From positions 894,171 to 958,170 of the forward strand of contig JAZKJV010010527.1 of assembly GCA_037367405.1 (NCBI GenBank): a stretch of 64,000 bases of DNA, in the 5' to 3' direction. This document shows positions 1 to 12,524 of this stretch, one piece after another (the stretch's first letter is position 1; each line of letters opens with the position of its first letter). This DNA comes from Ottelia alismoides. Taxonomy: Eukaryota > Streptophyta > Magnoliopsida > Alismatales > Hydrocharitaceae. The position numbers and the translations under genes are program-made. The notes below the pieces were generated by a model, which ran no database searches, had not been told where the DNA came from, and worked only from the letters and a program-made list of their open reading frames with translations.

Positions 1-1800
1 AGAAAGAATAAATAGAATTAAGTTTAATTATCAAACTTGTCTTCACAAAATCAAACTTTGGAGCTTCAGTCAGACCCTGGCGTGAGAGTGTGTGTGGAAC
101 CTGGTTGGGAACCAAATTTAAAACACAACAGCCTTCAAGAGTCATATAACTCGGTTCAAACCACCTCAATAGCCAGGTCAGAACTAATGTACATCGTACA
201 CAAACTCTTATGACTATAAAGTTGACTTGTATAATGTAAATTATAGTGGTTGCCAACTAAAATGATAAAAGAACTGACTACTCCAGAATGATGACCCAAT
301 GATTCCCCAATCCAACAACTCTTTCTTTGAGGAGCGGGGTATTCCCTTCTAAGTTCAAGTGCACCCGACTCAAGAGGAGGGGGTAAAGAGAAGAATGGAC
401 GGTAGCCAGTATAGATACCTATACTGGGAAGCATGACTAGCGTAGTCAAGTCATCTAGCTGCATGCTCACATGATATGACTTTGAAACTCAAGCTTGCTT
501 ATGGACTATACACCATATTTACCCTCTAGCAAGCATTTTATTTTCAATCAGGCTTGTCCACTTTTTTTGGAGTTTTTTTCTTCTTTTTTTTTCTTTTTTT
601 GAATACTATATACATCAGCATTTACATAAGGAGTTTTTCCTCTTGATCCAGAAGACTATCCCCTTTTTGAAGCATTATTACAACCCACACTCTCCTGTCT
701 TTAGACCTCATGACTACTGGATCGGGTTGGGGTGTACTTCCCTCCCTAGACGAGGATGAATGTTTCCACTCGTGTGCATCTCAAATCGGTAAATCCAATC
801 CCCTCACCACTCCACCTGAGTTGAGCAAAGTTAAAGGTGCAGGTGTCCAAGTTAGGTCACGACCGACAACAGTCATGCGTGCAACTTGAAAAGTTCTATT
901 TAGTCAGTTGAGGTGCCTTGAACCATGCCCTGAGTCTCAAAGAATTAAGTTTGAATAGACTTGAAGTACCTTAAACCTAGTTCCCATAAGGTTCCAGTGA
1001 AGTTAGGTGCAGTAAGATCCAACCAAGCTCCAATCTTCGATTTTATTTAAACTAGTTCAATTTTCAAGCTCAAGCCGGAAAAAATATGCGAATGCTATGC
1101 AAATGCTATGTAAAATGCAGAAAATATGATGTAATTTTCAAAAGGATTTGAAAACAAAAAAGATTTTTTGGTACACCAATATAAATTATGTACAACTATT
1201 TACACAGGCGTGCCTCTTTTTATCTATTTACAAGAATTAAGAGTTTTAAAGAATTTACATGTTAAACTATTGTCTATAGGTGTATATGTACAATGGGGAA
1301 AGAATTTAATTTAATTTAATTTATTTATTTTTTAAATGAAGCATATATTCTCAAACTTATTTGAAAATAATTTTACAAACTATAGTACTAAGTAATTTTT
1401 GCAAATATTTGCAAACATTTGAAAGCCATTTTGCAAAGATTTTTCAAATAGTATATATAGATTTTTCGAAATATTTTTACAACCATTTTCAAAACCATTT
1501 GCAAATAGGTTTTCAAAACATTTATTTCACACAAAGAAAGGAATTTTACAATTCAAAACATTTTTACAAAGGATGAAAACATTTTACAAAAAGTTTTCCA
1601 AACAGGTCACACCATTTTTCAAATCATTTTGCAAAAATATTTTTAACCTTATTTATTAACTAGTATATACAAAAAGAATTTGAGGAATAAATATGCATCA
1701 TTTTAAGTGAATTTAATGAAGTGTACATGTATATATATTGTTATAGCCATATTTATTAAAAATACAAAAGTATGAGTTATGGCTAAAGTATATACATAGT
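1..1800 (-). other. Element A 3' non-coding tail
   Basis: No coding sequence is supported here. On the minus strand it aligns with the tails of B (42768-44315) and E (58156-59738). Shared landmarks include the stretch around 300-440 (compare 43840-43960 in B and 59240-59380 in E) and the closing segment near 20-80. A pyrimidine-rich run lies at about 560-600. From about 1130 to 1650 there is an AT-rich tract of short self-complementary units of the TTTTGAAAA and TTTGCAAA kind, which recurs at the same place in B, D and E. Confidence 0.6.
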
Positions 1801-1805
1801 ATATA

Positions 1806-2410
1806 TGACCCCCCTTTACTTAGCATTTGCTATGTCCTCATAGATCGAAAAGAAAAAGAGAAGACATAACTCGTAATGAGCATAGAAAAGTCTAAAGAAT
1901 AAACGAATGAATGCATCAATGAGAAGTTGACCGTCCCCCCATACTTCGCATCAAATAATCCTAAGTATAGCAGACTATATCTAAGGTAGGGGGGTTCAAG
2001 GGTGGGAATAAACAGATCACACTTAAATTGTCTCCCCCTATACTTGGGTGAGATATCCCTAAGCATAGTAGATCAAATCAACAAGAGAGGAGACAGTGGT
2101 GTGGATCAATGAATGGAAAAACTCTGGGTGAACACCCCCCCACACTTAGGACAAAGTACGTCCTAAGTATAGAAGCTTGCCAAAAAGGGGCAACACCTTT
2201 TCAGTAGAAAAAGAAAAATGAAAACGAAAAAAAGAAAAGAAGAAAAGTCAGATGGCAATAGAAGAGAAGATCATACATAATGTACACATCACTCCTCCTA
2301 TACTTATGGTAAATGAGACCTAATCGACATGAGTGATGAAACGAAAAGAGAAAGAACAACACAGGGTGTGTCCCTCCTATACTTAAGACAAATTACGTCC
2401 TATGTATAGA
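1806..2410 (-). repeat. Hairpin/polypurine array of element A (about six modules)
   Basis: Read on the minus strand, modules consist of CTATACTTAGG, a 5-8 base loop, then CCTAAGTATAG followed by a run of G. Modules lie at 2377-2409, about 2298-2326 (weak), 2141-2172, 2038-2068 and 1939-1970, and a final loop-less CTAAGTAAAGGGGGG unit at about 1808-1822. The module at 2141-2172 has arms ending GGAC/GTCC where B has GGGT/ACCC, so the pairing is kept although the bases differ. The G runs look like polypurine tracts, but none directly abuts an LTR. Confidence 0.8.
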
Positions 2411-5400
2411 TATACAAATCTGGCGAATGATCTAGGGTGCACATGACATTTGGGAGAAAGAAGGAAGGTAAGACAAAACATGTATATACAACAAGTACAT
2501 ACTGGTGAAGTACAGGACGATGTCTGCCAGTCGACATCACATTCTCACCATCATCTTCCCTTGAGAACGGTGATACAACTAGAAAGAGAAAGACACCCTA
2601 ATAGGCAATCAAGTAGGTGTCAGCTTCCAGGGAAAAGAGATCAAAAACTAAGATGGGAATAGGCGGCGAGAAGTAGAATATCGGCTCATAGGGAAAGGAA
2701 TGAGAGATCAGAGCCAATACTGTAAGACATGGAGGAAGAAGGAATAGTGCATATTCCTTCGAGTCAATCATGGTCTCAGAAAGGTACGAAAAATGAAGAA
2801 CAAGAGACACTCTATGCACCCTAGTATTTGGTGGACATAAGGTCGGAAAATCGTAGGGGCACACTGAATACCACAAGACATGGCCCAACCTTGCGAGGGT
2901 CATCAAGGTGAGCGGACTCAAAGGAGTCAGATCCATTAGATGGATCATCAGGCAAGGTCTCAGTAGGCAGAGGTCGTCTACATGCAAAAGAGACCGAAAT
3001 ATCTAGAAAGTGTGGCAGCATCCCACAGATAACCCTCGGGAAGCATACTACCAACTAAGCACGGAATAATCAGAGGAAGATTGCACATCCTTGCGAGGAC
3101 CGTCAAGGAGAGCTGACTCAAAGGAGTGCATATATCTCAGAATGGTCAGCGACTCGATTCCATGCACCGCCAAATTAGAGACACAATCAGCAAGTAGAAC
3201 CGAGCGTAGAGAATGCGTTGCATCCTCCCGCCGATAGTCCTCGGGGAGTAATGCAACTAAGCAGTTAACATCAAAACAAATCTCAACTTTGTGAGGATCA
3301 TCAAGGTGAGCAGACTCAGATGAGTCAGAGATTCATCAGGTGGATCTATAGGAGTGGTATCGGTAGGTGACAGATCAGCTACCAGCAGAAGAGATCAGAA
3401 GATCGAGAAAGTGACATAGTCTCCCGCAGATAACCCTCGGGAGTACTATGATGTAAGCAGAGAATAACCAGCAAAGTGTGACTCATCCTTGCGAGGACCG
3501 TCAAGGAGAGGAGACTCAGATATGTCCTGAGAAATAGGTCTTGTGCACCGACATATCAGACGCACAATCAGAGAGTAAGACCAAGGACATATATCTGACG
3601 ACTCGGATTCGTGCTCCAACAAGAAGGGAACACAAGAAGTGAGTAAAATCGATTGTAAAGAAAATATTGCATTCTCTCAAAGATAGTCCTTAGAAGTAAT
3701 GCAAACTAAGTCATTGAAGATCATGGGATTGCTGGCATCAAGTCTCACATCCTCAATAAATATTAGTCATTCGCCAATAAGAGGGCATAAGATCTTGGGA
3801 GGGATAGAAGTCAAACAGGTCAGTTGCATGTGGTCCCTCAAGTCAATCAAATCAGCTAAATTGGATTGAAATGTCAAAAAAAAGATCCTCTAAGTGACAG
3901 GTGGATGGGAGAGACATGAATTTGAGGGTGGATCAGTCAAGAAGAATGGTGAAATCATATGTGTTCCCAGCACCGTCACTTTGAATCACGTAAAGAGATA
4001 ACACATCAAGCATCTGAATCAAGATGGCTGGAACCACAGGAAAAAGGGTAAACATCAGTGCTCATGAAATCACCATCAAATCATCAAAATAATTCACATT
4101 CTCTGTCCAATGTGCGAGATCAATTAATCCTTAACTAAGAATCACACATGTGATCATGCAAACATAAAATTCCTCAATAGTCTCTATGCACAAATCCGAA
4201 GTTATATCCACCAAAAAAGCACACCAATCTCAGCATCCTCAAAGTTGCCTAGCTTACTCAAATAGTCAATGTCAACCATAAACCTCGATGCGGGCCTTTT
4301 CTACATGTGCCACAATCTTGAGTGAAAGAAGGGATGATATGGAGGGAACGAGGAGGGTGGGTGAGATAAAAGTGGACATAGACAAAAGTGTGGTTCAAGG
4401 AGAGGGCCCCCTTGGACCGGACTGGTGATGCAGTGATATGGGCAAGGGAAGAGCCGTAAAATTCGGTGAAGATGGTAAGGATAAAGACCCGATATCACGA
4501 CACATAAGCAAATGAGGAAGTATATAAACTAGAGAGGGAGAGGGACTCAATGATAAAAAGGACACACGCTCATGGGATTGAAAACTTCAAGAGAGATAAA
4601 ATGTGGATGAACTCAAAATCACAATCAAAGTACAAAGCAAACCCCCTGTTCACCTACTCAACACAGTGAAGATCAAGATGTTGGTCTTTTATCTTTTCCA
4701 TTTTAGAGTTAGGTGGTCATCAAAAAGTTGTACAAACATGAAGATAGGCCTGGGATTGGGCACTCATCCTCAGTGTGTATGTAGGAATAAAATGCACATA
4801 TAATGAGGGGGTTGTTGTCCAAAGCAATGAATGCATTACGTTTTATTTTTAAGGTCCAATAGAGTCAACATTCCCAATTTTATTTTGGTTATCACTTTTT
4901 TTGGTATTTTTCAATGCATGAGCCTAACGAGTTTCCAATCCCATTTAGCATCCTAGGTGATCAAAATCAGAGGGAGAAGGACAAAAAAGCCATGCAAGTA
5001 AGAAATTGATGATGCATGCAAAGTTAGAAGACTCACAGTGCTTCCCAGCTCTATCCATGTGGGATGCATAAAAGAACTGAAAGCTACACTACATGAAATG
5101 CAAGTCAATGAAATCACCCTAAAATAGTAATTGCTATTATTGTGAAGTACCAGATGCTAATTATTTAGGTAAGATACCAATGTTTGGTCTTCGATGCCAC
5201 TCGGTGCCTGCCACAATGGGTCCTACACGCGCTGTATGCGACCTCTCTCGGTATGGGGTCTCAAATCCAACTAATTAACATTTATGATTTGCAAAATCCA
5301 AAAGCGAGTCTATAGGTACATGCGAATATATTAGGGCTTTGGATCTTGATCTATAGAGCAAGAAACTCCTAAGCTAGGGCTCATTCACACAAAACAAATA

Positions 5401-5858
5401 AAAATAAAATCGAAAAACAAACAAATAAAAAAGAAAGTAGCAAAAACACGACAAAATCCGACGAGGCCCCCAAGGGAACAATCCCTCGGGCACTGGACCT
5501 CGTGAAGTAGTAGTGTCTCAGAGAGTCCGAATTATTACAATTAAATAGGTCTCTCTCACACATAAATTTACATAATAATAATGCCGAATAAAATGGTCTG
5601 GTCTCAAAAAAATTTCCACCGTCTGCCCTTGCTGCTCTCTCCTACCAGCTAAGTCTGAAAGCTGGCTCCGCCTTGATTGGGTGCACCAGTCCCCTTAGGA
5701 AGTTCTCCCTCTCATAGCGGTCCCTCACATCAAGGTCAAACAAATAAAGAGCTTAGAATAGTCACAAATAATTATCACTAAATAATCAAAATAAATAAAC
5801 AAACAAGCAAGTATATACAAGAGAAAAAGAACAAGTATAGACAATCTATGCGGTGTTG
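2411..5858 (-). other. Element A central region and 5' leader, no gag-pol
   Basis: About 3.4 kb with only short, overlapping open frames. The 5' half (about 4300-5858, minus strand) aligns with C at 25330-25560 and 46776-49490, so it is an inherited internal region. Minus-strand translations of the part near 2600-3050 give semi-repetitive peptides with recurring ESAxLDxPRK-like segments, so it may once have been coding, but I recognise no protein family. It includes the 200-base tandem repeats listed separately. Confidence 0.5.
2885..3710 (-). repeat. About 200-bp tandem repeat, four units, alternating type
   Basis: On the plus strand the marker TTG(C/T)GAGG begins at 2891, 3091, 3289 and 3489, giving periods of 200, 198 and 200 bases. 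A second marker, GATAACCCTCGGG or GATAGTCCT(C/T), falls once per unit. Units 1 and 3 share one version (CATCAAGGTGAGC, GATAACCCT); units 2 and 4 share the other (CGTCAAGGAGAG, GATAGTCCT). The array is therefore two copies of a roughly 400-bp dimer. The last unit carries about 50 extra bases before its second marker. I did not see the array in C. Confidence 0.8.
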
Positions 5859-5876
5859 CTCCTGACAACGGCACCA
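5859..5876 (-). promoter_or_regulatory. Primer-binding site of element A (tRNA-Asp type)
   Basis: The minus strand reads TGGTGCCGTTGTCAGGAG, two bases from the LTR end (CATCA at 5879). It differs at a few positions from the perfect site in B, which pairs with the 3' end of plant tRNA-Asp. It fixes the strand of A and the inner LTR boundary. Confidence 0.8.
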
Positions 5877-5878
5877 TT

Positions 5879-8800
5879 TGATGAGAAGAGGTCTTGCGAT
5901 GGTCTAAAATATGTCTCACACAAGGCAGAGACATAATGTCGCTGAAGCGACCACTCATAAAACCTTTGTCGATCAACAATTAACCCACAGTATAAATAAA
6001 GCGTTCAATATAAAAAATGTTGAGTTAAAATTTATTATAGCTCTACAACAAATGTGTGTAGGTGTAAGCAAGTGTAGAGGTCGAACTCAGGGAGCAAACG
6101 ATATGTTGTGCGAGGTAATGTGCAAAAATTTGTTCTCATTCTCTTGTCCATTTATTGTTTTGTTGGTCTTTAATTTTATATTTCTAATTTTATTTTTCTT
6201 TTATTTTTATTTTATATTTTTGTAATATATTTTTTATTTTATATTTTATATTTTCTCTTTATACTTTTTATATTTTATATTTTCTTTTTCTTTCAAATAT
6301 GTAATAAGGCTCTATGTACAATAAGCTAAAATGGATATAAATGCTAATAAAAATACTCAAAATAAAAAGTAAATTATTTTTGGGCTTTTAAATATTTTTT
6401 TACTGTTTTTGTGATTTTTTAGGAATTTTGCTATATTTTATATATTTATAAAGTAAAAAATATCTCAAATCATAAATTAAATAATATTCCAAAATTGAAT
6501 TGGATATTAAAAATAGTAAATTTGGTTCAAAATTATCCAAATCAATTTTAATTTATAGATAATTATATATAGAAAATTATAAAAAAGAAAAACATCCTTT
6601 TTTGGAATTTTTAATGAGTTTTTAGATTATTATAAAGTTTTTAGGGTTTTTTTATTTTTAAGAGTTTTCTTTTTCTATTTTTAGTGTTGGTCTAAAGGAT
6701 AAAAATACATAAATTAACAACATATATTTTTTGGGATTTTTAGAAACATTTTTATAATTTATTGGTATTATATACCGTAGATAGAACAAAAATGGGCTCG
6801 TTTTGATTTTTAATAAATAATTAAAATGCAAAACAAAAATATAACGTGAAAGTACATGCTTCCAAGCATCTAACCCCATTTTTGCACGATTTTAAGAACT
6901 AAGGTTCTATTTTTAATAATAGAAATTCATGAACGAAAGTCATATACTAGTTGGGGCATAATTACAAATAAAAAAATCCATGGACTCAAGTGCAATTTTT
7001 CCAAAAATATATAATGTATTAAAAATTTTATTAGACTAAAAATAAATACAAAAGATCACAAGGGCTTCCATGCAATTTACCCAGCTCACGTGGGAAGACA
7101 TGTGAGATGAGCTGGACTGGACCCAAAAGCAAATATAATAAGTACAAGGGCATACATGTAAAATGTCCATTTTATTTACATGATTATTTAATGCATGCAA
7201 AAAAAGCAGGGTAGGATTTGCAATTTACCCCCCTAAGGTGCGTTTGAACGGTTGATGTTCCTTCACTTATCCACGCATCATTTGCTGGGCACATGATATC
7301 GATTTGCCGATGGACGCACATGATTAGATCGTCTAGGATGATCGGACGGTGAAGAGGTGGCTGGATCCAATGGTTGTTGTAGACATGGGTAGTGCTTGAT
7401 GATCCGACGACGGAGAAGGGTCGAGGAAGAACATGGAGGAAGCTCCGATGAGGTCAGCTTCCTCTAGCCGGATCTCGCTCCTCCATCGTGCAAAGCTGCT
7501 CCAAAATGCCCAGAAAGGCTCTCGGGGCCATCCTCTATGTGCTGGAAGCTTCAAAACACTCCAGTGGAGGTCGGAGGGCTCTCTCTAATCGGCGGAGCTA
7601 TGACACTCCAGGAACCTCCGGCAGAGCGGTCAAAACTGCTCCAACTGGTCTTTAGGTGCCGAACCTGCACATGACACCAGGACTAGTCGAGGGAAAACTG
7701 CCTCGATGGTAAAAGGGGTGTATGGAAGCGTGGGGACGTCAAGCGGGGATGCTCCAGCAAGGTGCGGGAGGAGAACTCGGATCTTGTTCCAGAAGAACCT
7801 AGGTGAATGGAGTGGGGCGATGCGTAGGGAAATGACTGGGAAAGAAGGTGGTGGCGGTAGTGGGGTTGAGGACAATGGTTTGGACGGTGAACAGACGACC
7901 GAAGCTCGAGGGCTCCGATGAGGGAACAAAGCTAAACTAGGGTAATTAGTTGGCTAAAATGTAACATTAAAAGCACAAAATTAAACCTATGACTAATTCT
8001 AACCTACACAAGATAAAGCATGTTGCTCATACCTTCCGATGAGGGCAAGGAGCAGAGGTGACCTTAGTTCACCATGGGTGCACCTCTGCCATCCATCACA
8101 CGCCGTGGAGCTTCAGGGGACCTCCCCCTATCACGAGGATGCACGCTGGGCCTAACTTATGGGGCTTCAGGGGTTGGAATGTGACCAAAGATGAGGAGGA
8201 ACTCGGAGGTGTTTATTTAAATACATGTATGGCACCCTTATTCAAGGATGATTTGGGGAGAATCGAATATATTACAAGTAATCCAGAGGGCCAACGTGGA
8301 TCTTGGGATGTTAGGAACATATCTCATGAATGGATCGAACGTGATGGAAGGATGGATCGAGCAGGAAAAATGGAAGAAAAGAGGGCAAAAGATGGTTCTG
8401 ACAAGTCAGAATGCCAGGGAGGGAGTTGACTGGCGGCCAACAAAAGTTGCGCGGTGATTGGTCTACGCAAGCGCACTACAGGACAAAACTATGCATTTAT
8501 TCAAAATTAATTATTTAAAAATAGTAAATGATTTTATTATTTTTAGTATAAATTTAAAAATGTTTATTATTTTAAGTATTTTATTATGATTTTTATTTAT
8601 TCTTTTATATTATTTATTAGTAGTTAATTTTTAGGGGTATATTTACAGGTATATTCATCTATGTTTTGACTATTTTATTTTCCTTCTGTATATTTTATTT
8701 TATTATTTTATTCTTTTATTTTATGTATCTACAACTTATTTTTATGTACACAAATATATGTTTATTATATTTTTGTGATGTTATTTGTATACTTAAATAA

Positions 8801-9800
8801 ATAGGTATATATATTATATAGGTATAAATACAAGTATTCCATCTATGTATTTGGATATTATTTTATTTAAAGTTATTTTATTGGGCTTTTATTTAGCTTT
8901 ATATTTTTAATATAATATAAATAATATTTATAGGAGTATAAAAATATAAAAAGGTAAAATAATAAAAGAATAGATTTCCCTTTTATTTATTTACCAATAT
9001 TAGCATAGGTATTTTACCTATGTTTTTATATAGATTTATTTTATTTTGTATTTTCTTTTTGTTTTTACTATGGTTTTAATATGTACATATATTATAAATA
9101 ATAATTACAAAATTATAAAAATATAAGATTGCAAAAATAATAAAAAATAAATAAATGAATATTTTATTCGAGTATGCTATACGATGAGGGTCCAAAACCT
9201 AAGTTTCACACCTTAGCCCCAAAAATATGAAACCACTTTCATTAAATATCTTATTAAAAGTTATATATAATTAGAGGTGATTTTGATACATTTTGAGTTT
9301 TTATTTGGAAGATAAGGGTCAGTGAAGTTGTGATTTTGGCTTTTTATTCTGTGTATAAGAAGTACATTGTGTATTATTTTTGTACAAACTCAATTTTGTA
9401 TTTTTATTTACATTATTATCTACAATTTTCATATACAGAGTATCTTTATTTTATGCATAAATAATAACATATAAAATGGGTGTCAAAAATGAATTATTGG
9501 GGAATAAATGTGATTTTTATTGTATTTGTGGCCCTTATCTCCCCTTACTTTATTCCTTATCGACCAAATCAAATCTTGACTTGGTCTTAGGGTTTAGGGT
9601 CATAAAATACCTTTGGTATTTTATTCTTTTTCTTTTCTTTTCTTTATTCTATAATTTTAGTATAAAAATAATATTATTTACGTAATAAATACAATAAATA
9701 ATGAATGTTATTTTATACAAATTAATGTTAGTTACATGCATTAGCTAAGATTTTTAAGATCAAAATTATAGAATAAAGGTGATGAAATGGAGATTCATCA
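5879..9800 (-). repeat. 5' LTR of element A (3.9 kb)
   Basis: On the minus strand it begins TGATGAATCTCC at 9800 and ends CATCA at 5879, just before the PBS. It has three parts: an AT-rich 5' third (9800 to about 8480) that matches the C 3' LTR (23011 to 21841), a GC-rich block (about 8470-7240), and an AT-rich 3' third (about 7080-5879) that matches the C 5' LTR (49513-50560). Open frames in the GC block are short, on both strands and unlike any known protein. A CACGTG G-box lies at 7087-7092. This is the only complete copy of this LTR type in the window. Confidence 0.8.
8212..8223 (-). promoter_or_regulatory. Possible TATA-like element in element A LTR
   Basis: The minus strand reads TATTTAAATAAA at the start of the GC-rich block, in about the same relative place as TATAAAA in the F LTR. 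There is no evidence of a transcription start. Confidence 0.3.
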
Positions 9801-9802
9801 GG

Positions 9803-10640
9803 GGGTGGGGGGTAGATCATCTAGGTTTACGGGAGGGTTGGGTAGAGAAGACAACCATGTTTAATCAAGCAAGCAATACCCCCTAATTCACCAACACACA
9901 CATGAAGACCAACAATAGTTGGTCATTTATCTTTTCATTTTTATTGGTGATCATTCAAAATTTGAAGTTCATTATGCATGTTTTAGGGCTAGGTTTTGGG
10001 TACTATCCTAGTGATACGTACTCAACTCTCAACAATCACAAACATCCTGCATAGAGTGTCAGGGGTTTCTCTCCCATAAACCAAGAGTGAATTTTATTCC
10101 AATTTATTTCATCGACTTGCATTACAGTCCCGATTTTAATTTGAGGTTGTCACTGTATTAATGTGAGAGCATAAATCAAGCAATCATCATCTAACTGTCC
10201 ATTCCCAATTTCCTTTCATATCCGACGTGATAAATCAAGGGATGTTTTGAGAAAAGCAAGTGCATTCGTGAAAATCATGATGCATGCTTGAGAAAGAGAA
10301 CTTACAATGCATCCAATAATATTCATGCAAGTGCAAGACTATATTGAAAGTTTATTCTACCTGAATGCAATTCGAAGAAATCACACCCTAAACATGCTTT
10401 TATTAGCGGGAAAGAGAACAATTATTTTGGCTAAGTGAAGCGATGTAAGTGCATCTTGGGAATTAATGTGTGTCTTAACCCATGAGGCAAGTACAAATGA
10501 TAGAAAAATAAAAGAGCTCGAAGAGCCGTGTGCCAAGCCCTAGGTCGACAATGAAGTGGAGCCTCACCCGGACTGGGGGTGAGACTTCCCACACCACTTG
10601 CCAGGTTCAAGTTTATATTGACACACGCAAGCCCTCAAAT
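9803..10640 (-). repeat. Leader copy 1 of element G (direct repeat)
   Basis: About 0.84 kb repeated in the same orientation at 11318-12150, offset about 1515 bases, with many substitutions. It contains the hairpin CTCACCC-7 nt-GGGTGAG at 10563-10583. The A LTR abuts its left edge. Confidence 0.8.
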
Positions 10641-10978
10641 TAGGACCGCTATAAATGCAAATTCTACACATTTTTCCTTTTTCTTTTATTTTTTTATACA
10701 ACAAATGCATGAATAACATGATGACTGAACTCCTCAAATTCTTCTAAAGTTCCTCTGTGGATGCTTACAGTAGGAGCTCCCAACTCCATGCCCTCATGTA
10801 GACCGAGCATCCTCCATATTCACGAGCTTTGCCACAAAGGAAACAGTTAGGAAAAATATTAAAACATTTAATCAAGAAATGATGCACAAATGACCACAAT
10901 GTGAAGACCTAAAATTTTGAAAATAACCATATCAAAATAATGCAATAGAATCTAAAAAATAAAGAATGATGAGTCATG

Positions 10979-10996
10979 TCCCCGGCAACGACACCA
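10979..10996 (-). promoter_or_regulatory. Primer-binding site of element G (tRNA-Asp type)
   Basis: The minus strand reads TGGTGTCGTTGCCGGGGA, two substitutions from the perfect tRNA-Asp complement in B. The LTR end follows at 10999. Confidence 0.8.
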
Positions 10997-11103
10997 TTTG
11001 ATGAATCGTATTTTCATCACTTTAGTGATCGTCTTTTATCATAATACAGGTGGTGAAAATGGTTCAACAAAAATCACACCTTTAATATGTGGAAATTATA
11101 TTA

Positions 11104-11120
11104 CTTGGCAAGATACCAAG
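11104..11120 (-). repeat. LTR 3'-end stem-loop, element G
   Basis: CTTGG and CCAAG arms flank a short loop. The same place in the LTR holds CTTGGT/ACCAAG in D and CCTGGT/ACCAGG in B. Confidence 0.5.
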
Positions 11121-11317
11121 GTCAGACACAAGGACACGAGCATCCTCGTCTATTCATCGAAAATTATTGATTAAATAATGTGTGATTAAATTCTAAATAC
11201 GTAAATACAATGCATGGCACAGAGTGATATGCAGTTATATCATGGAAACAAAATGATGCAGAGACAAAGTCAGAGGCAGAGGAAGTGATTAAGGGATCAC
11301 AGAGAAGGGGGAAGAGG

Positions 11318-12150
11318 TCTGGTGAGGGGTAGATCATCTAGGGTTACGGGAGGGTTGGGTAGAAAAGGAAATTAGGCTCAACCAAGCAGGAAATACCCCC
11401 TGATTCACCAACACACACATGAAGACCAACAAAGATTGGTCATTTATCTTTTCATTTCTATTGGTGATCATTCAAAATTTGAATTTCATTACGCATGTTT
11501 TAGGGTTAGGATTTGGACACTATCATTGGGATATGTCCTCACCTCTCAACAATCACAAACATCTTTCATACAAAGTTGGGGGTTTCTCTCCCATAAAGCA
11601 AGAGAGAATTTTATTCCAATTTATTTTGTCAACTTTCATTATAGTCCCAATTTTAATTTGAGGTTATCACTATATTACTGTTAGAGCATAAATCTAGCAA
11701 TCATCGTCTAATAAGCCATTCTCAATTTCCTTTCATATCCAACATGATAAATCAGGGGAAGTTTTGAGAAAAGCCAGTGCATTCGTGAAAATCATGATGC
11801 ATGCTTGAGAAAGAAAACTTACAGTGCCTCCAATAATCTTCATGCATGTGCAAGGCTGTATTGAAATTTTATGCTATGTGCATGGAATTCGAAGAAACCA
11901 CACCTTAAACATGCTTCTATTAGAGGGAAAGAGTTCAATTATTTTGGCTAAGTGAAATGATGTAAGTGCGTCTTGTGAATTAATGTGTGTCCTAACCTAC
12001 GAGGCAAACACAAATGATAGAAAAATAAAAGAGCTCGAAGAGCCGTGTTCCTAGACCTAGGTCAACAATTAAGTGGATCCTCACCCGGACTGGGGTGAGA
12101 CTTCATACACCACCTGCAAGGTTGAAATTTATATTTACATATGTGAGCCC
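11318..12150 (-). repeat. Leader copy 2 of element G (direct repeat)
   Basis: Second copy of 9803-10640. Homology fades about 12 bases before the F LTR starts. Its hairpin CTCACCC-6 nt-GGGTGAG lies at 12080-12099, so the stem is kept while the loop differs by a base. Confidence 0.8.
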
Positions 12151-12481
12151 TGCAGAGTCTCTGATGGATCATCACTATTCTCTCTTTTTATCCTCGAAGA
12201 ATAAGAACTCCATAGAAAATCTTCATTAATTCCGCATCTTTGTCAATAAATCATTCACCTGTAATTAGCCCTTATTACTAACCTTAATTATTGTATTTTT
12301 ATTAATAACATTTTCTTCATTTTCTCTTTTATTAAAAATCCCCCAAAAAATAGATAATTATTGTAGATATTTTGGTCATAAAAAGAAAATTGAAAATAAT
12401 ACAAAAACTTAAAAAATAAATGTTAAAAATACTTGAAAAAATTCTTCATTAGAAAGTTGACCCCTTTTGACTTTTTGTTCA

Positions 12482-12524
12482 ACATGAAACTTGTAGATCT
12501 CATCGAGATCTACAACTTTCATGT
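12482..12524 (+). repeat. LTR inverted repeat (20-bp arms, 3-nt loop)
   Basis: Arm ACATGAAACTTGTAGATCTC and its near-perfect complement (one mismatch) flank ATC. The same structure occurs in the D 5' LTR (26053-26095) and, slightly eroded, in the D 3' LTR (31870-31910). Confidence 0.85.

Larger units (their letters stand above)
1..9800 (-). mobile_element. Element A: LTR retrotransposon without gag-pol (3' LTR outside window)
   Basis: Read on the minus strand the order is 5' LTR (9800 to 5879), tRNA-Asp-type primer-binding site, a leader, a central non-gag-pol region, a hairpin/polypurine array and a long 3' non-coding tail. The tail matches those of B and E. By alignment with B, position 1 lies roughly 85 bases short of the 3' LTR, which is therefore just outside the window. 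No reading frame resembles gag, protease, RT or integrase, so the roughly 5.9 kb interior is that of a non-autonomous, LARD-like element. Such elements depend on proteins supplied in trans; here B-, E- or F-like relatives are the obvious candidates (inference). Age cannot be judged because only one LTR is visible. Confidence 0.75.
9801..12161 (-). mobile_element. Element G remnants: leader-LTR-leader of a related element
   Basis: On the minus strand a PBS (10996 to 10979) is followed by a leader (to about 9803). The leader aligns with the D leader, including its CTAGGxCxxGGCAC and GGCTCTTCGAGCT segments. To the right of the PBS lie about 320 bases of LTR end (10999-11318), then a second copy of the same leader (11318-12150). 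A interrupts it on the left and F on the right. No coding sequence is supported. Confidence 0.65.

Noticed and set aside
2141..2172. Hairpins followed by base runs as bacterial-type terminators
   Set aside because: The window is a plant genome, the runs are G rather than T on the element strand, and the units recur as arrays in retrotransposons.
2885..3710. 200-bp repeat array as a CRISPR array
   Set aside because: Units are 200 bases, diverged along their whole length, without short exact repeats and unique spacers, and lie inside an LTR element.
8490..9700. AT-rich stretch as organellar or replication-origin sequence
   Set aside because: It aligns with the C 3' LTR (21841-23011), so it is LTR sequence.
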